Source of the DNA: JAEUOS01 sp965279115
GTDB lineage: Bacteria > Pseudomonadota > Gammaproteobacteria > Burkholderiales > JAEUOS01
Assembly (NCBI GenBank): GCA_965279115.1
Contig: OZ257137.1
Span: 2,170,001-2,234,000, forward strand
Reading direction: 5' to 3'
DNA: 64,000 bases
Shown here: positions 41,335 through 50,134 of the stretch, one piece after another
Layout: the number at the start of each line of letters is the position of its first letter
Numbering within the stretch: position 1 is the stretch's first letter
Position numbers and translations under genes: made by a program
Notes under the pieces: model-generated
Databases searched by the model: none
The model's input: the letters and a program-made list of their open reading frames with translations, nothing else
What the model was told of the DNA's origin: nothing

Positions 41335-42123
41335 ATGACCACGTCCCGCACTATCCTGATCGTCACCTGCCATCCCGAACCGCAGTCCCTCAACCATGCG
41401 CTCACCCGCCATGCGGCGGCCACGCTCGCCGGCTTTGGTCATCGCGTGGTCGAGTCCGACCTTTACGCCATGCGCTGGAAGGCGGTGGTCGACGGCGAGG
41501 ATTTTCCGGCCGAGCCGCCGGACGCGCGCCTGCAACCCGGTGCGGCGTCGCGGCGCGCCACCGAAGGCGGCCACCTCACCGCCGACGTGGCGGCCGAGCA
41601 GGCGAAGCTGCTGGCGGCCGACGCGGTGATCTTCCAGTTTCCGCTCTGGTGGTTCGGCCTGCCGGCGATGTTGAAGGGCTGGTTCGACCGCGTGTTCAGC
41701 AACGGCTTTGCCTACGGTCTCACGGCACCCGGCGTACGCTACAGCATGCGTTATGGCGAAGGCCGGCTTGCGGCCAAACGGGCCCTGCTTTCGGTCACCA
41801 CCGGCGGCCTGGCGCCGCACTTTTCAGCACGCGGCGTCAACGGCGCGCTCGACGACCTGTTGTTCCCGGTGACCCACGGCACCCTCTACTACACCGGCAT
41901 GGAGGTGCTGCCCAGCTTCGCGGTGCACGGGGCGAACCGGCTGCCGGATGAACAATTCACGGCCGCACGCCAAGCCTACACACTGCGCCTGCAAGGCCTG
42001 TTTGACGAAGCTCCCATTCCCTATCGCAGCCAGAACGGCGGCGACTATGACGACAACCTGCAGCTGCTTTCGGACATTGCGCCCGGCACCACCGGCCTGG
42101 CCGCGCATCGCAAGGAAAAATGA
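41335..42123 (+). CDS. NAD(P)H dehydrogenase (quinone)-like flavodoxin-fold protein
   Basis: A 262-residue protein of the NQO1/MdaB flavodoxin-like group. ILIVTCHPEPQSLNHAL forms the first loop, and VIFQFPLWWFGLPAMLKGWFDRVF is the characteristic flavin and quinone contact region, followed by LSVTTGGLAPHFSARG. It probably reduces quinones or other electrophiles by two electrons with FAD or FMN. The start is ATG at 41335; ATG at 41314 is an alternative. It is divergent from the acyl-CoA operon. Confidence 0.88.
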   Translation: MTTSRTILIVTCHPEPQSLNHALTRHAAATLAGFGHRVVESDLYAMRWKAVVDGEDFPAEPPDARLQPGAASRRATEGGHLTADVAAEQAKLLAADAVIFQFPLWWFGLPAMLKGWFDRVFSNGFAYGLTAPGVRYSMRYGEGRLAAKRALLSVTTGGLAPHFSARGVNGALDDLLFPVTHGTLYYTGMEVLPSFAVHGANRLPDEQFTAARQAYTLRLQGLFDEAPIPYRSQNGGDYDDNLQLLSDIAPGTTGLAAHRKEK

Positions 42124-42225
42124 CCCGCCATCCAGTGGCGCTCGTCATGGAAACAGGGCGGGTTTGCGGGCCCTCTTCGGGGTTCTGAAGCGGCATGTGC
42201 CGAATAACATTGGAGCCTGGAACCA

Positions 42226-42564
42226 ATGTCATTTTCGGAATTCAAGCCCATGAACCAAAGCAGCGGCACGCCAAGACGCACGACAAGCATCGCCATGACC
42301 GGCAAATTCGACTTCAGCAAGCATCGCGCCTTCCGCGACGCCTGCGAGAGCGCGCTTGCCAGCGGCGACGTCGGGACCGTGCACGTCGATCTGCGTCAGG
42401 TCTCGTATCTCGACAGCTCGGCTCTGGGCATGCTGCTCCTGCTGCGCGACAAGGCCAAGGCGGCCGGCAAGGCGGTGAGCATCGCCACCCAGCCCGGCAC
42501 GGTACGCGACATCCTGCGCGTGGCCCACTTCCAGGACCTGTTCGCGCTCGACGCGGCGGCCTGA
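42226..42564 (+). CDS. STAS-domain anti-sigma factor antagonist-like protein
   Basis: A 112-residue STAS protein with VHVDLRQVSYLDSSALGMLLLLRDKAKAAGK (phosphorylatable Ser in LDSSALG) and PGTVRDILRVAHFQDLF. It is an intact paralogue of the TGA-interrupted gene at 13742-14044. No anti-sigma kinase or phosphatase gene is adjacent. GGAG lies about ten bases before the ATG. It may switch partners with a kinase encoded elsewhere. Confidence 0.85.
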   Translation: MSFSEFKPMNQSSGTPRRTTSIAMTGKFDFSKHRAFRDACESALASGDVGTVHVDLRQVSYLDSSALGMLLLLRDKAKAAGKAVSIATQPGTVRDILRVAHFQDLFALDAAA

Positions 42565-42649
42565 ACCGCAGGACATCCCGCGCGGCCGCTTGCGGCCCGC
42601 CCGGCAAGCGCTGTGCTAGGGTCCGCGCTTTGCAAAGCGTGGGCCTTTC

Positions 42650-43450
42650 TTGCGCGTAACCCCCGCCAAACTTTCGCAGCATGCGCTGCTGCACCGTGGC
42701 GGTTCGCCCGGCACCTGGGGCAACCTCGGCCTTTGGGATAGCGCCACCAGCTACGTGGACGCCTGCGTCGCCCTCGCCGCCCGGGTCGGTACGGCGGCCG
42801 GTGTCGGCACCGGTGACCGGGTGCTCGAATTCGCCTGTGGCGCCGGCGACGGATTGCTTTTGTGGCTGGAGCGTTTCGGCGCACGCCATGTCACCGGCAT
42901 CGAAGTCGACGCACCCGCTGCCGACATGGCGCGCGCACGCTGCGCGGCGGCGTTGCCGGGCCGTGCCGCGGTGCTGACGCAATCCGCGCACGACCACACC
43001 GACCTGCCGGCGCAGGGCTTCGACCGGGTCGTCTGCGTGGACGCCGCCTATCACCTGAACCCGCGCGCGCGTTTTCTTGGCGCCGCACTAAACGCCTTGC
43101 GCCCCGGTGGCACGTTGGCCTATACGGACCTGACGTTCGCGGGCCGGCGCGGCACGGCCATGCGGACCGGCGCACGCTGGTGTGGCATTGACCCGGACGA
43201 GCTCGCCGCTCCGCAAGAACAGGTCGCGCGCCTGGCGCGCGCCGGCTTCGAGGCCGCGCGCGTCGAAGTGCTGGACGACCGTGTGCTTGCGGAATTCAGC
43301 AACTTCGCCTTGCGCCAGACCCGCCTGCTCGGCCGCGACGCCTGGCAGGCGGGCTGGCGCAAGCCGCTCGCCACCGCCCTCCTGATTCGCGCCCTGCGCG
43401 GCACCGGTCTGGGCTACGCCCTGATGACCGCCAGGCGGCCAGCGGGCTGA
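42650..43450 (+). CDS. SAM-dependent methyltransferase (class I)
   Basis: A 266-residue methyltransferase. The SAM site is VLEFACGAGDGLLLWLERFG, followed by the acidic VTGIEVDAPAADMARAR and motif IV-like FDRVVCVDAAYHL. It is of the small-molecule type that resembles cyclopropane/sterol methyltransferases (inference). The start appears to be TTG at 42650; no ATG lies nearby. It is convergent with the FAD oxidoreductase gene, 4 bp apart. Confidence 0.8.
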   Translation: MRVTPAKLSQHALLHRGGSPGTWGNLGLWDSATSYVDACVALAARVGTAAGVGTGDRVLEFACGAGDGLLLWLERFGARHVTGIEVDAPAADMARARCAAALPGRAAVLTQSAHDHTDLPAQGFDRVVCVDAAYHLNPRARFLGAALNALRPGGTLAYTDLTFAGRRGTAMRTGARWCGIDPDELAAPQEQVARLARAGFEAARVEVLDDRVLAEFSNFALRQTRLLGRDAWQAGWRKPLATALLIRALRGTGLGYALMTARRPAG

Positions 43451-43454
43451 AGCT

Positions 43455-44735
43455 TCAGGCGGCGCGCGCCGGCGCGGCCTCCAGAGCGCGCACTGCCTCA
43501 TGCGCCGAGCCGACCGCGCTTTCCAGCAACGGGATGCCAGCCTGCGCATACGAACCGCAGAACCATACCCGCCTGCCGGGCTCCGCCTGCAGTTGCGGCA
43601 AGCGTGTCAATGCCGCGGTGCTGGCCGCGTCGACCACCGGGCGCTCGAAGCGGGCACGCCCGAGCACCGTTTCCGCCCGCGGTTCGCGCAAGGGACGCAC
43701 GGTCTGGAACAGCGGCCGCGCGTCGCGCAGCGCCGGTTGCACCGCATTGATCCAGATCGTCGACATGGGCTGGTCATGCGCCGGGTCGACCAGCAGGTTC
43801 ACCGGCGACCAGTCGCGCCGGTCCGCAGGCATCAGGGAAGCGTCCTCATGCATGACGACCTCGATCGGAACGTATCGAAATGCCGCCAGGAAATCCCGCT
43901 CGGCGGCCGCGGCATCCGCCAGCAAGGCTTGCGACTGGTTGGCCTGGGTGGCCAGCACGACGTGGTCGTAGCGCTCCCCTGAACCATCCGCGCACTGCAC
44001 CAGCACGCCACCGGGCTCGCGTCGCACGGTCGCAACCGCCGCGTTGCAACGCAGGTCGGCGATGCCGGCCATCAGGCGTTGCGCGACATCATCGGCGCCC
44101 TGGCACGCGCGCCGCACCCCGTCGCGCGTCAGGCCACGCGCCAGGTAGTCGACGATCACGGCAGCCGGAAAGCCGCTCGCGTCGGCACAGGAGCAGGTAC
44201 ACACCGTGGCGATGGTGGGCAGCAGGAAGCCGTCGACAAAGCTGCCGCCATAGCCGCGTGAATCCAGGTATTCGCCGATACTGATCGTGCCAAGCTCGCC
44301 GCGCGCCAGCGCCGCCGGCGCCTCGCGGCGAAAGCGCAGCATGGCCGCGACAATGCCCGCGGCGCGTCCGCCGGCAAAGTCGCGCGGCAGCATGTAGGCG
44401 AAGGAACGACCGGCCAGGCGGATGTTGCGATAGCGGAAAAACAGGCCACCGTCCGGACGCATGAAGGAGCCGGCGTAACTGACCGGTTCGGTCGCCACAC
44501 CGAGCTCCCGATACAGGCGGGTGAGCGTCGGGTAGTAGCCCTCGTAGAACACCCTGAGCGGCACATCCACCCGTACCTCCGTGCCGGCATGCCGGATCGC
44601 CACCGAACTGGCGATGAAGCCGGGGCGCGCCTGCCGCTCGTAGAGCGTGACGCGATGCCGGCGCGCCAGCAACCATGCGGCGCACAGGCCGCCAATGCCG
44701 CCACCGACGACGGCGATCCGCAGCGGGGCATTCAT
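43455..44735 (-). CDS. FAD-dependent oxidoreductase (amine oxidase/desaturase-like, COG2907-like)
   Basis: A 426-residue flavoprotein. The N-terminal dinucleotide fold is AVVGGGIGGLCAAWLLARRHRVTLYERQ; a second FAD contact is near the C-terminus (VWFCGSYAQAGIPLLESAVGSAHEAV). The type is seen next to cyclopropane fatty acid synthase-like genes in many proteobacteria. Here it is convergent with a methyltransferase gene, so a lipid-modifying pair is possible (inference). The ATG at 44735 overlaps the stop of the glycosyltransferase gene (ATGA). Confidence 0.83.
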   Translation of the reverse strand: MNAPLRIAVVGGGIGGLCAAWLLARRHRVTLYERQARPGFIASSVAIRHAGTEVRVDVPLRVFYEGYYPTLTRLYRELGVATEPVSYAGSFMRPDGGLFFRYRNIRLAGRSFAYMLPRDFAGGRAAGIVAAMLRFRREAPAALARGELGTISIGEYLDSRGYGGSFVDGFLLPTIATVCTCSCADASGFPAAVIVDYLARGLTRDGVRRACQGADDVAQRLMAGIADLRCNAAVATVRREPGGVLVQCADGSGERYDHVVLATQANQSQALLADAAAAERDFLAAFRYVPIEVVMHEDASLMPADRRDWSPVNLLVDPAHDQPMSTIWINAVQPALRDARPLFQTVRPLREPRAETVLGRARFERPVVDAASTAALTRLPQLQAEPGRRVWFCGSYAQAGIPLLESAVGSAHEAVRALEAAPARAA

Positions 44736-46972
44736 GCCGCCATCAAGTCCGCGGCAGCATCAACCGAGGGCCGCGTTGCGACATTGCCAAACAGGGCCAG
44801 GTAGGCCTCCACCATGCCTTCGATGGCGTGGCGTTCCTGCACGAAATGACGTGCGGCCTGTCCATAACGCAAGTTGCGCGCGGTATCCGCAAGCGACTCC
44901 AGCATGGCCTGCGCGAGGGCATCGGCAGGGCAATCCTCGGCGAGCAGCCAGCCATTGGCGCCGTCGCTGACGATCTCCGCGGTGCCACCACTGGAATTCG
45001 CGATGACCGGTATCCCCGCCGCCATGGCTTCGAGCACCGCATTGGGCGAGCCCTGATGCGTACCCAGCACCACCGCGGCGGTGAACGGCTCGGCCAGAAA
45101 GTCCAGTTGCGGCCGCGCGCCGCGAAACACCACCCGCAGCCCTGCGGCCTGCTGCGCCAGGTCCCGCGCGTGGGCGGCATGGCGCGGCTCGGCACTGCCC
45201 ACCACATGCAGCTCGGCCGTCGCATGGGTCCGGCAAACCTGGCGAAACGCCTCGATGATCGAGGGCAGGCGCTTGGAAGGCGCGATGCGGCCGCTCACCA
45301 GGAAACGCGGCGTGGCAGGCAGGTGCGCACGCGCCGGACGTCCGGCCACGCCGTTCGGAACCACATGGCAACGCACGCCGGCGGGCACCGGTGCGGACCG
45401 GTACTTGAACACCAGGTCGTCAAGGCGTTGGAAGTAAGCTTCGCGACCCATGTCGAAAGCGTCCCCCCAGGGCAACGCGGCCTCCAGCTCCTCGAAGGCA
45501 TGGTGCCCGGGACTCACATCGACGAGCCGCAAGACGGGTGGCGCGAATCGAGCCACCAGCAACTTGACACGCGCATCCACATTCCAGAAGCACAGGTTCT
45601 TGACACCGTGGCGCGACGTCCATGCCAGCAGCGATTCGGCCGCCGCCAACGGATCGCCGGTTTCCTCGCAGCGGAACGTCCGAACCCCACCGGCCATCAG
45701 CGCATCGGCGAATACGGCATGCGTACTGCGACCGACCACGGCGACAGCCAGCCGGTGCCGGTGTGCCAGGGGCACCGCAAGGTTGACCAGCGAGCGCTGC
45801 GCGCCGCCCGCGTTCAGGTTGGCCGTGACGAAAAGCGTGTCCGTATCGGCCGGCCCGGGCCGATGGCCGCACAGGGTGAGCGACCAGGCCCGCGGCAGGC
45901 GCGCGATGTGTCGCGGCAACAAGGCGGCCCGCACCGGCAGGGGCGCCAGCACCTGCGCGACCGCGCCGGCGGACGCCTCCGGGGGCATCAGCGTCAGGCC
46001 TTCATCCTGGTTCTCGCGCTGCCCGCCGACGTCGGTGGCCACCACCGGCAAGCCGGCCGCCAGGGCCTCGCGCACCGCCATCGACAGGCCCTCGTAGCGA
46101 CTGACATTGAGCAGCACGTCGGCGGCGGCCAACCAGGGCGCCACGGGATCGACAAACCCGGGCAGGCGCAGGCGCGACTCCACGCCCAGCGCCAGCGCCC
46201 GGTCCATCACCGCGTCCAGTTCAGCCAGCCCGCCGGCATCAAGCACACCGCCGGCGATCACCAGCACTGCGTCGCGCCGCACCGCCACTTCCGCCAGCAC
46301 CTCCACGGCACGCCGGTAGTCCTTCTGCGGCTTGACCGCGCCCACGGCAAGAATGACGAAGGTGGTCGCGGCAACGCCCGCTTCGCGGCGCAGCCGCTTG
46401 CGCAAGGCGGGATCAATGGCGTCCGCCGCCACGCCGGGCCGGTGGCGCAGCGCCATAACCGGCGGCTGGCAACCCGCCTGGCACAACGCCTCCCGCACCA
46501 CATCGGCGCACGCTACCACCTGCGGCACGTCGGCGTCGCGCCAGGCGCGCGGGTCGTTGCGCCACCCCTGCGGGACGTTGTGCACCACCGGCACGGTGCG
46601 GACGCCCGCGCGCCACAACAAGGCAAGCAGATCATCGCCCACCAGGTGGGTCGAGACCGGTGCCTGCGCCGGCGACCAGCGCCTGGCGAGCGTGGCCATG
46701 AAGCAATCCGGCGCCTCCGACCCGCGCATCATGAGCATGACGCCCGCAGGAGGGGCGAGCGCGAGGCGGCGCCGGTGCAGGACGGCCAATTCGCATGCGC
46801 GTCCTGCGGCGGCCTCGGCGGCCAGCCATTCGATGACGATGCGTTCCGCCCCGCCCGGTGCCAGCGAGGCGATCAGCACCCGCACCGGTTCGCGCTTGTC
46901 GTCAAGCGGCAGCCCGTCGGCCGCGCCGGCGACCGGCGGGCTTGCCACACTAGTAAGAGGTGGCGCCGGCAT
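44732..46972 (-). CDS. Tandem GT4-type glycosyltransferase (two fused catalytic domains)
   Basis: A protein of about 746 residues built of two GT-B/GT4 glycosyltransferases. Domain 1 (about 25-360) opens with RVLIASLAPGGAERIV and has the EX7E motif in YEGLSMAVREALAAGLPVVATDVGG. Domain 2 (about 370-735) opens with TLFVTANLNAGGAQRSLV and has HQGSPNAVLEAMAAGIPVIANSSGG, where the first Glu of EX7E is Gln. The GGAE/GGAQ loops bind the sugar nucleotide. The start is uncertain: ATG at 46972 overlaps the upstream gene by 23 bp, and GTG at 46948 is possible. It is probably cytoplasmic and acts on cell-surface glycans. Confidence 0.85.
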   Translation of the reverse strand: MPAPPLTSVASPPVAGAADGLPLDDKREPVRVLIASLAPGGAERIVIEWLAAEAAAGRACELAVLHRRRLALAPPAGVMLMMRGSEAPDCFMATLARRWSPAQAPVSTHLVGDDLLALLWRAGVRTVPVVHNVPQGWRNDPRAWRDADVPQVVACADVVREALCQAGCQPPVMALRHRPGVAADAIDPALRKRLRREAGVAATTFVILAVGAVKPQKDYRRAVEVLAEVAVRRDAVLVIAGGVLDAGGLAELDAVMDRALALGVESRLRLPGFVDPVAPWLAAADVLLNVSRYEGLSMAVREALAAGLPVVATDVGGQRENQDEGLTLMPPEASAGAVAQVLAPLPVRAALLPRHIARLPRAWSLTLCGHRPGPADTDTLFVTANLNAGGAQRSLVNLAVPLAHRHRLAVAVVGRSTHAVFADALMAGGVRTFRCEETGDPLAAAESLLAWTSRHGVKNLCFWNVDARVKLLVARFAPPVLRLVDVSPGHHAFEELEAALPWGDAFDMGREAYFQRLDDLVFKYRSAPVPAGVRCHVVPNGVAGRPARAHLPATPRFLVSGRIAPSKRLPSIIEAFRQVCRTHATAELHVVGSAEPRHAAHARDLAQQAAGLRVVFRGARPQLDFLAEPFTAAVVLGTHQGSPNAVLEAMAAGIPVIANSSGGTAEIVSDGANGWLLAEDCPADALAQAMLESLADTARNLRYGQAARHFVQERHAIEGMVEAYLALFGNVATRPSVDAAADLMAA

Positions 46973-47690
46973 TCCCGCCGTCCGTTGCGGCCGACGCATC
47001 GTCCCAGCCCTCGCTGGCACCGCCACCGGCAAAGGCACCGCCGGCGCCGGAGACCAGCGCCGCCGCTCCCGCCGCGGCGGCAACCGTGCCATACCCGGAA
47101 GATGAGGATGACGAACGGTCGCTGGAAAAACTCGACCCGCTGTCATTGCTGTCGACCGGTCGTTCCGCTACCGGCGTGTTGAACCACCAGCCCTTCTTGC
47201 GCGACCACTTGAACTCGCGTTCCGGGTGCCAGTAACGTACCCGCGGATTGGTCGGGACATCGATCACCACGGTGAGCTTGCCACGGCCGATGCGCAGCGC
47301 GCCGCCGTCCGGCAGATCCTGGTAGTCGAATTCGGTCAGCAGCACGCCGGCGGCATCGAACAGCCGGACATGCTCGCGGCCGTTGACCAGGCTGATCCGT
47401 GCCTCCGCAGCGCCAAATCCGGGCGGGTACTTCCAGCTGCTGCCATCGCCCACTTTGGTCCGGCCCTTGCGGTCGCGCACCAGCCGCACCGCGTTTTCCG
47501 GCTGGAACAAGGGCTGCAAATCGGGAAACATGGCCTTGAAATAGCCGTCGCCTCGTTGGTCAAAAGGCTTGGCCTGCGACTTGCCGGCGCCTGCGCGACG
47601 CCGCTGCCGCGCCGCGGACACTGCCACGGACGCGACCGCCGCCACGATCAGTCCCACGAATGCCAACACCATCACGTCATTGATGTCCAT
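46950..47690 (-). CDS. Membrane-anchored hypothetical protein with Ser/Gly-rich C-terminus
   Basis: A 246-residue protein with one N-terminal membrane span (about 6-26), then a basic segment and a soluble domain of about 130 residues rich in beta strand (WKYPPGFGAAEARISLVNG, ALRIGRGKLTVVIDVPTNPRVRYWHP). The end is a Ser-rich stretch (DSNDSGSSFSSDRSSSSSSG) followed by an Ala/Gly-rich hydrophobic segment. AAAGGAGG precedes the ATG. I recognise no family. It lies between a TIGR03790-type gene and the glycosyltransferase in a five-gene run, which hints at a role at the cell envelope. Confidence 0.7.
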   Translation of the reverse strand: MDINDVMVLAFVGLIVAAVASVAVSAARQRRRAGAGKSQAKPFDQRGDGYFKAMFPDLQPLFQPENAVRLVRDRKGRTKVGDGSSWKYPPGFGAAEARISLVNGREHVRLFDAAGVLLTEFDYQDLPDGGALRIGRGKLTVVIDVPTNPRVRYWHPEREFKWSRKKGWWFNTPVAERPVDSNDSGSSFSSDRSSSSSSGYGTVAAAAGAAALVSGAGGAFAGGGASEGWDDASAATDGGNAGATSY

Positions 47691-47711
47691 CGACCAGTCC
47701 TCCTTTCCTGA

Positions 47712-48728
47712 TCACGGTCGCCCCATCCGGGCGAACGGCGCCGCCAGCGGCTCGCCGATGAAAATGCCCTGGCCCGGCATCATCACGCTCTTCCAGTAGG
47801 CCTCGATGAGCGTGTCGCCCCGCAAATAATGTTCCGCAAACACGGCCGGATGCGGAAACTTCTGCAACAGGTTGCAGGGCTCGACCACCGTGCCATAGCT
47901 GCCGGTGGCGCCGGCTGCAAGCCAGTTGAGCGCGCTCATCTGCGGGCTGTCGGTGAGCATGCCACCCACCGAGGTGAGGTGGTCGGCGGCGGCGCCGGGG
48001 AGAAAGCCAAGCGTCTCCAACCCCGCCACCTTCACGCTGCCGGTGAAAAGCATCATCACGTCGCGCGCGTTCTCGAGCGCGTCCTGCCGGAGCACCTCGA
48101 ACTGCAGCCGGTTGCGCACCACCGCCTCGAATTGCGGGTACAGCGTGTGGCGCACATTGCGCGCCGCATCCGAGGTGGAGAGCAGGTAGGCCGTTCCCGG
48201 CGGTCGGGTGCCGTCGGACGCCACGCCCCGGTCGATGAGCGACTTGGCGTCATCAAGGCTGCGCGCGGCGATCGCCATGGTCGGGCGAAAACCCAGGTTG
48301 GTGAACGGGCGCCGCGTCGGCAGGTTGAACAGCGGGCTTGCATGGGTGGGCTTGCAGCCCTCGGCGCAATAGGACGTGTCGAAACCGAACGCGAACGCCG
48401 AGGTGATGGACATGCAGTCCACCCGGTAAGGCGCGGCCCAGGTGAGCGCGTAGGCCTGGATGTTCGGCCGGGTCTGGCGCCCGACCGCCGCGCGCACCAC
48501 CTCGAACTCCTTTTCAGGCAGGTTGGGCACCCCGGGCGTGAACTCCACGCGGATGATGTTCTGGAATGACAGCGCGCGCTTGCTCGCGTAATACTCGCCG
48601 ACGGCCACGCTGTGCGGATCGCGGGTGTTGATGATCACCGCCAGTTGCGCGGCGCCGAGCGCGAACGCCGGCACAGCCAGCACGAAGCCGATCAGCGTGA
48701 ACAGCAGCCGGCAGACGGAAAATCCCAC
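47712..48728 (-). CDS. TIGR03790-type conserved secreted protein
   Basis: A 338-residue exported protein; from memory it matches the conserved hypothetical family TIGR03790 (LAVIINTRDPHSVAVGEYYASKRALSF, YALTWAAPYRVDCMSITSAFAFG, VDCMSITSAFAFGFD). The family has no established function. The signal peptide is GFSVCRLLFTLIGFVLAVPAFA. The start is taken as GTG at 48728, one base after the corA stop, so that the signal peptide begins correctly; ATG at 48773 would overlap corA by 44 bp. The close spacing suggests coupling to corA. Confidence 0.78.
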   Translation of the reverse strand: MGFSVCRLLFTLIGFVLAVPAFALGAAQLAVIINTRDPHSVAVGEYYASKRALSFQNIIRVEFTPGVPNLPEKEFEVVRAAVGRQTRPNIQAYALTWAAPYRVDCMSITSAFAFGFDTSYCAEGCKPTHASPLFNLPTRRPFTNLGFRPTMAIAARSLDDAKSLIDRGVASDGTRPPGTAYLLSTSDAARNVRHTLYPQFEAVVRNRLQFEVLRQDALENARDVMMLFTGSVKVAGLETLGFLPGAAADHLTSVGGMLTDSPQMSALNWLAAGATGSYGTVVEPCNLLQKFPHPAVFAEHYLRGDTLIEAYWKSVMMPGQGIFIGEPLAAPFARMGRP

Positions 48729-48729
48729 G

Positions 48730-49695
48730 TTACAACCAGCCCGACTTGCGGAAGCGCGTGAAAAGCCAGGCATCGATGCCCACCATCAGGGACAGGGCCA
48801 TCGGATAGCCGAGCTCCCAGTTCAACTCCGGCATGTGCTTGAAGTTCATGCCGTAGATGCCGGCGATCAGCGTCGGCACCGCCACCAGGGCGGCGCAGGC
48901 GGCCAGCCGCTTGGTGGTCTCGTTTTCCTGCAACGCGATCAGCGAAAGGTTGACCGACAGCGCGGTGGTGACCATTTCGCGCAATGAATCGACCGACTGG
49001 TTCAGGCGCGACAGGTGGTCGTACACATCGCGGTAATACTCCTGCGAGCCGGCGCACACCTTGGGCACCCGGCCGCCATAGAGCTTGCCGACCCCTTCAT
49101 AGAGTGGGCCCACGGCGTGCTTGACCACCATCAGCTTCTGCTTCAAGGCATACATCGCCTCGATGTTGGCACGTGCGGAACCGCCGGCGAACATGCGCCC
49201 TTCCAAGGTCTCCAGTTCGGTTTCGAGCAGGTCGATCACGGGGAAGTAACGGTCGACCACCGAATCCATCAACGCGTAGAGGACGAAACCGGACCCGTTT
49301 TCCAGAAGGTGCGGCTCGCGCTCGCAGCGCGAACGCACATCGATGAAGCCCTTCTTGGCGCGACTACGCACCGACAGCACGTAATTGGGGCCGACAAAGA
49401 TGTCGACTTCGCCTTCCTGCAATTCGCCGTTCTCGATTTCGATCATGTGCAGCACCGCGAAGATCGAATCGCCATACTCCTCCACCTTGGGGCGCTGGTG
49501 GCCATGGCGGGCGTCTTCCACCGCCAGCTCGTGCAGGTCGAACTCGTGCTGCATCGCCGCCAGCTCGCCCGGGCCGGGATCCTTCAGTCCGACCCAGACG
49601 AAGCATTCCGGCCGCGCCAGATAGCTGGCGATCTCGTCCGGCGGGATGTCGGCCAGCTTGCGGCCGGCCTGGTATGCGACACAACTGACGAGCAT
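48730..49695 (-). CDS. corA: CorA-family magnesium/cobalt transporter
   Basis: A 321-residue CorA-type channel. The large cytoplasmic N-terminal domain ends in a long stalk helix, then TM1 (about 260-280) with the ion-selecting YGMNF signature at its end, a short acidic loop (KHMPELNWELG) and TM2 (about 295-312), ending in basic residues. Length is typical. It is first in the minus-strand run that includes the TIGR03790 and glycosyltransferase genes. Its upstream region (49696-49872) shows no clear regulatory leader. Confidence 0.93.
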   Translation of the reverse strand: MLVSCVAYQAGRKLADIPPDEIASYLARPECFVWVGLKDPGPGELAAMQHEFDLHELAVEDARHGHQRPKVEEYGDSIFAVLHMIEIENGELQEGEVDIFVGPNYVLSVRSRAKKGFIDVRSRCEREPHLLENGSGFVLYALMDSVVDRYFPVIDLLETELETLEGRMFAGGSARANIEAMYALKQKLMVVKHAVGPLYEGVGKLYGGRVPKVCAGSQEYYRDVYDHLSRLNQSVDSLREMVTTALSVNLSLIALQENETTKRLAACAALVAVPTLIAGIYGMNFKHMPELNWELGYPMALSLMVGIDAWLFTRFRKSGWL

Positions 49696-49872
49696 TGGCT
49701 TTGCGCCTTCGGGGCAAGGGTACGAGGGGAAATGCGGCCCTGCTTCGGCTCAACGGGCCAAGTCGGCAGGAGGATGCTTGGCCAAGGACGGCCGGAACTC
49801 CCGATTCATTTATTCTAAACCCGCCATGAACTGGCCAATTCGTTCGCGGATCACACATGGATCGGGCGCATG

Positions 49873-49893
49873 ACCTGTTCAACCTGAACAGGT
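49873..49893. promoter_or_regulatory. Perfect inverted repeat upstream of ackA
   Basis: Arms ACCTGTTCA and TGAACAGGT around ACC. It ends 9 bp before the TATACT box at 49903, so a bound dimer would overlap the -35 region. The spacing does not fit the LexA consensus. It is a good candidate operator for ackA and the MshEN gene; the regulator is unknown. Confidence 0.6.
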
Positions 49894-49920
49894 TTCAACC
49901 CATATACTGAAGCTTGCGCC

Positions 49921-50040
49921 ATGACCGTATTGGCAAGTGACGTGCGCCTGAACGAACCCGTATCACCCCCACGCGACACCGCCCGTCCCACCCTGTCGAT
50001 CTACGGTGCGCCTGAAACTTTGCGAGGCTTTTCCGCATGA
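49921..50040 (+). CDS. Short open reading frame (39 codons) upstream of ackA
   Basis: ATG at 49921, 13 bp after a TATACT box, encodes 39 residues (MTVLASDVRLNEPVS to RGFSA). It has no strong Shine-Dalgarno site. Its stop overlaps the next short frame in the form ATGA (50037-50040), an arrangement that suggests coupled translation. It may be a leader peptide or chance. I recognise no homologue. Confidence 0.3.
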   Translation: MTVLASDVRLNEPVSPPRDTARPTLSIYGAPETLRGFSA

Positions 50041-50117
50041 ACCAGGATATGGCCACTGAACGGCTTGAAAACTTCACCTGCGACCCGCATCGTATGCGCC
50101 AGAACTGGTCCTCCTAG
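50037..50117 (+). CDS. Short open reading frame (26 codons) upstream of ackA
   Basis: It starts in an ATGA overlap with the preceding short frame, with GAGG nine bases upstream of the ATG, and ends 17 bp before ackA. The peptide MNQDMATERLENFTC to RQNWSS has no known motif. It could couple translation into ackA, whose own Shine-Dalgarno site is poor. Confidence 0.3.
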   Translation: MNQDMATERLENFTCDPHRMRQNWSS

Positions 50118-50134
50118 GGCCGCAAGCGAACTCC

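Larger units (their letters stand above)
49696..50134. other. 439-bp gap between corA and ackA
   Basis: This is the longest stretch without a firm gene in the window. It holds the corA promoter region (minus strand), a perfect inverted repeat at 49873-49893, a TATACT that could serve as a -10 box at 49903-49908 for plus-strand transcription, and two short overlapping reading frames (49921-50040 and 50037-50117) in front of ackA. I see no transposon, tRNA or riboswitch consensus here. Confidence 0.6.

Noticed and set aside
49873..49893. LexA (SOS) box
   Set aside because: CTGT and ACAG are present but separated by nine bases, where the consensus needs eight.
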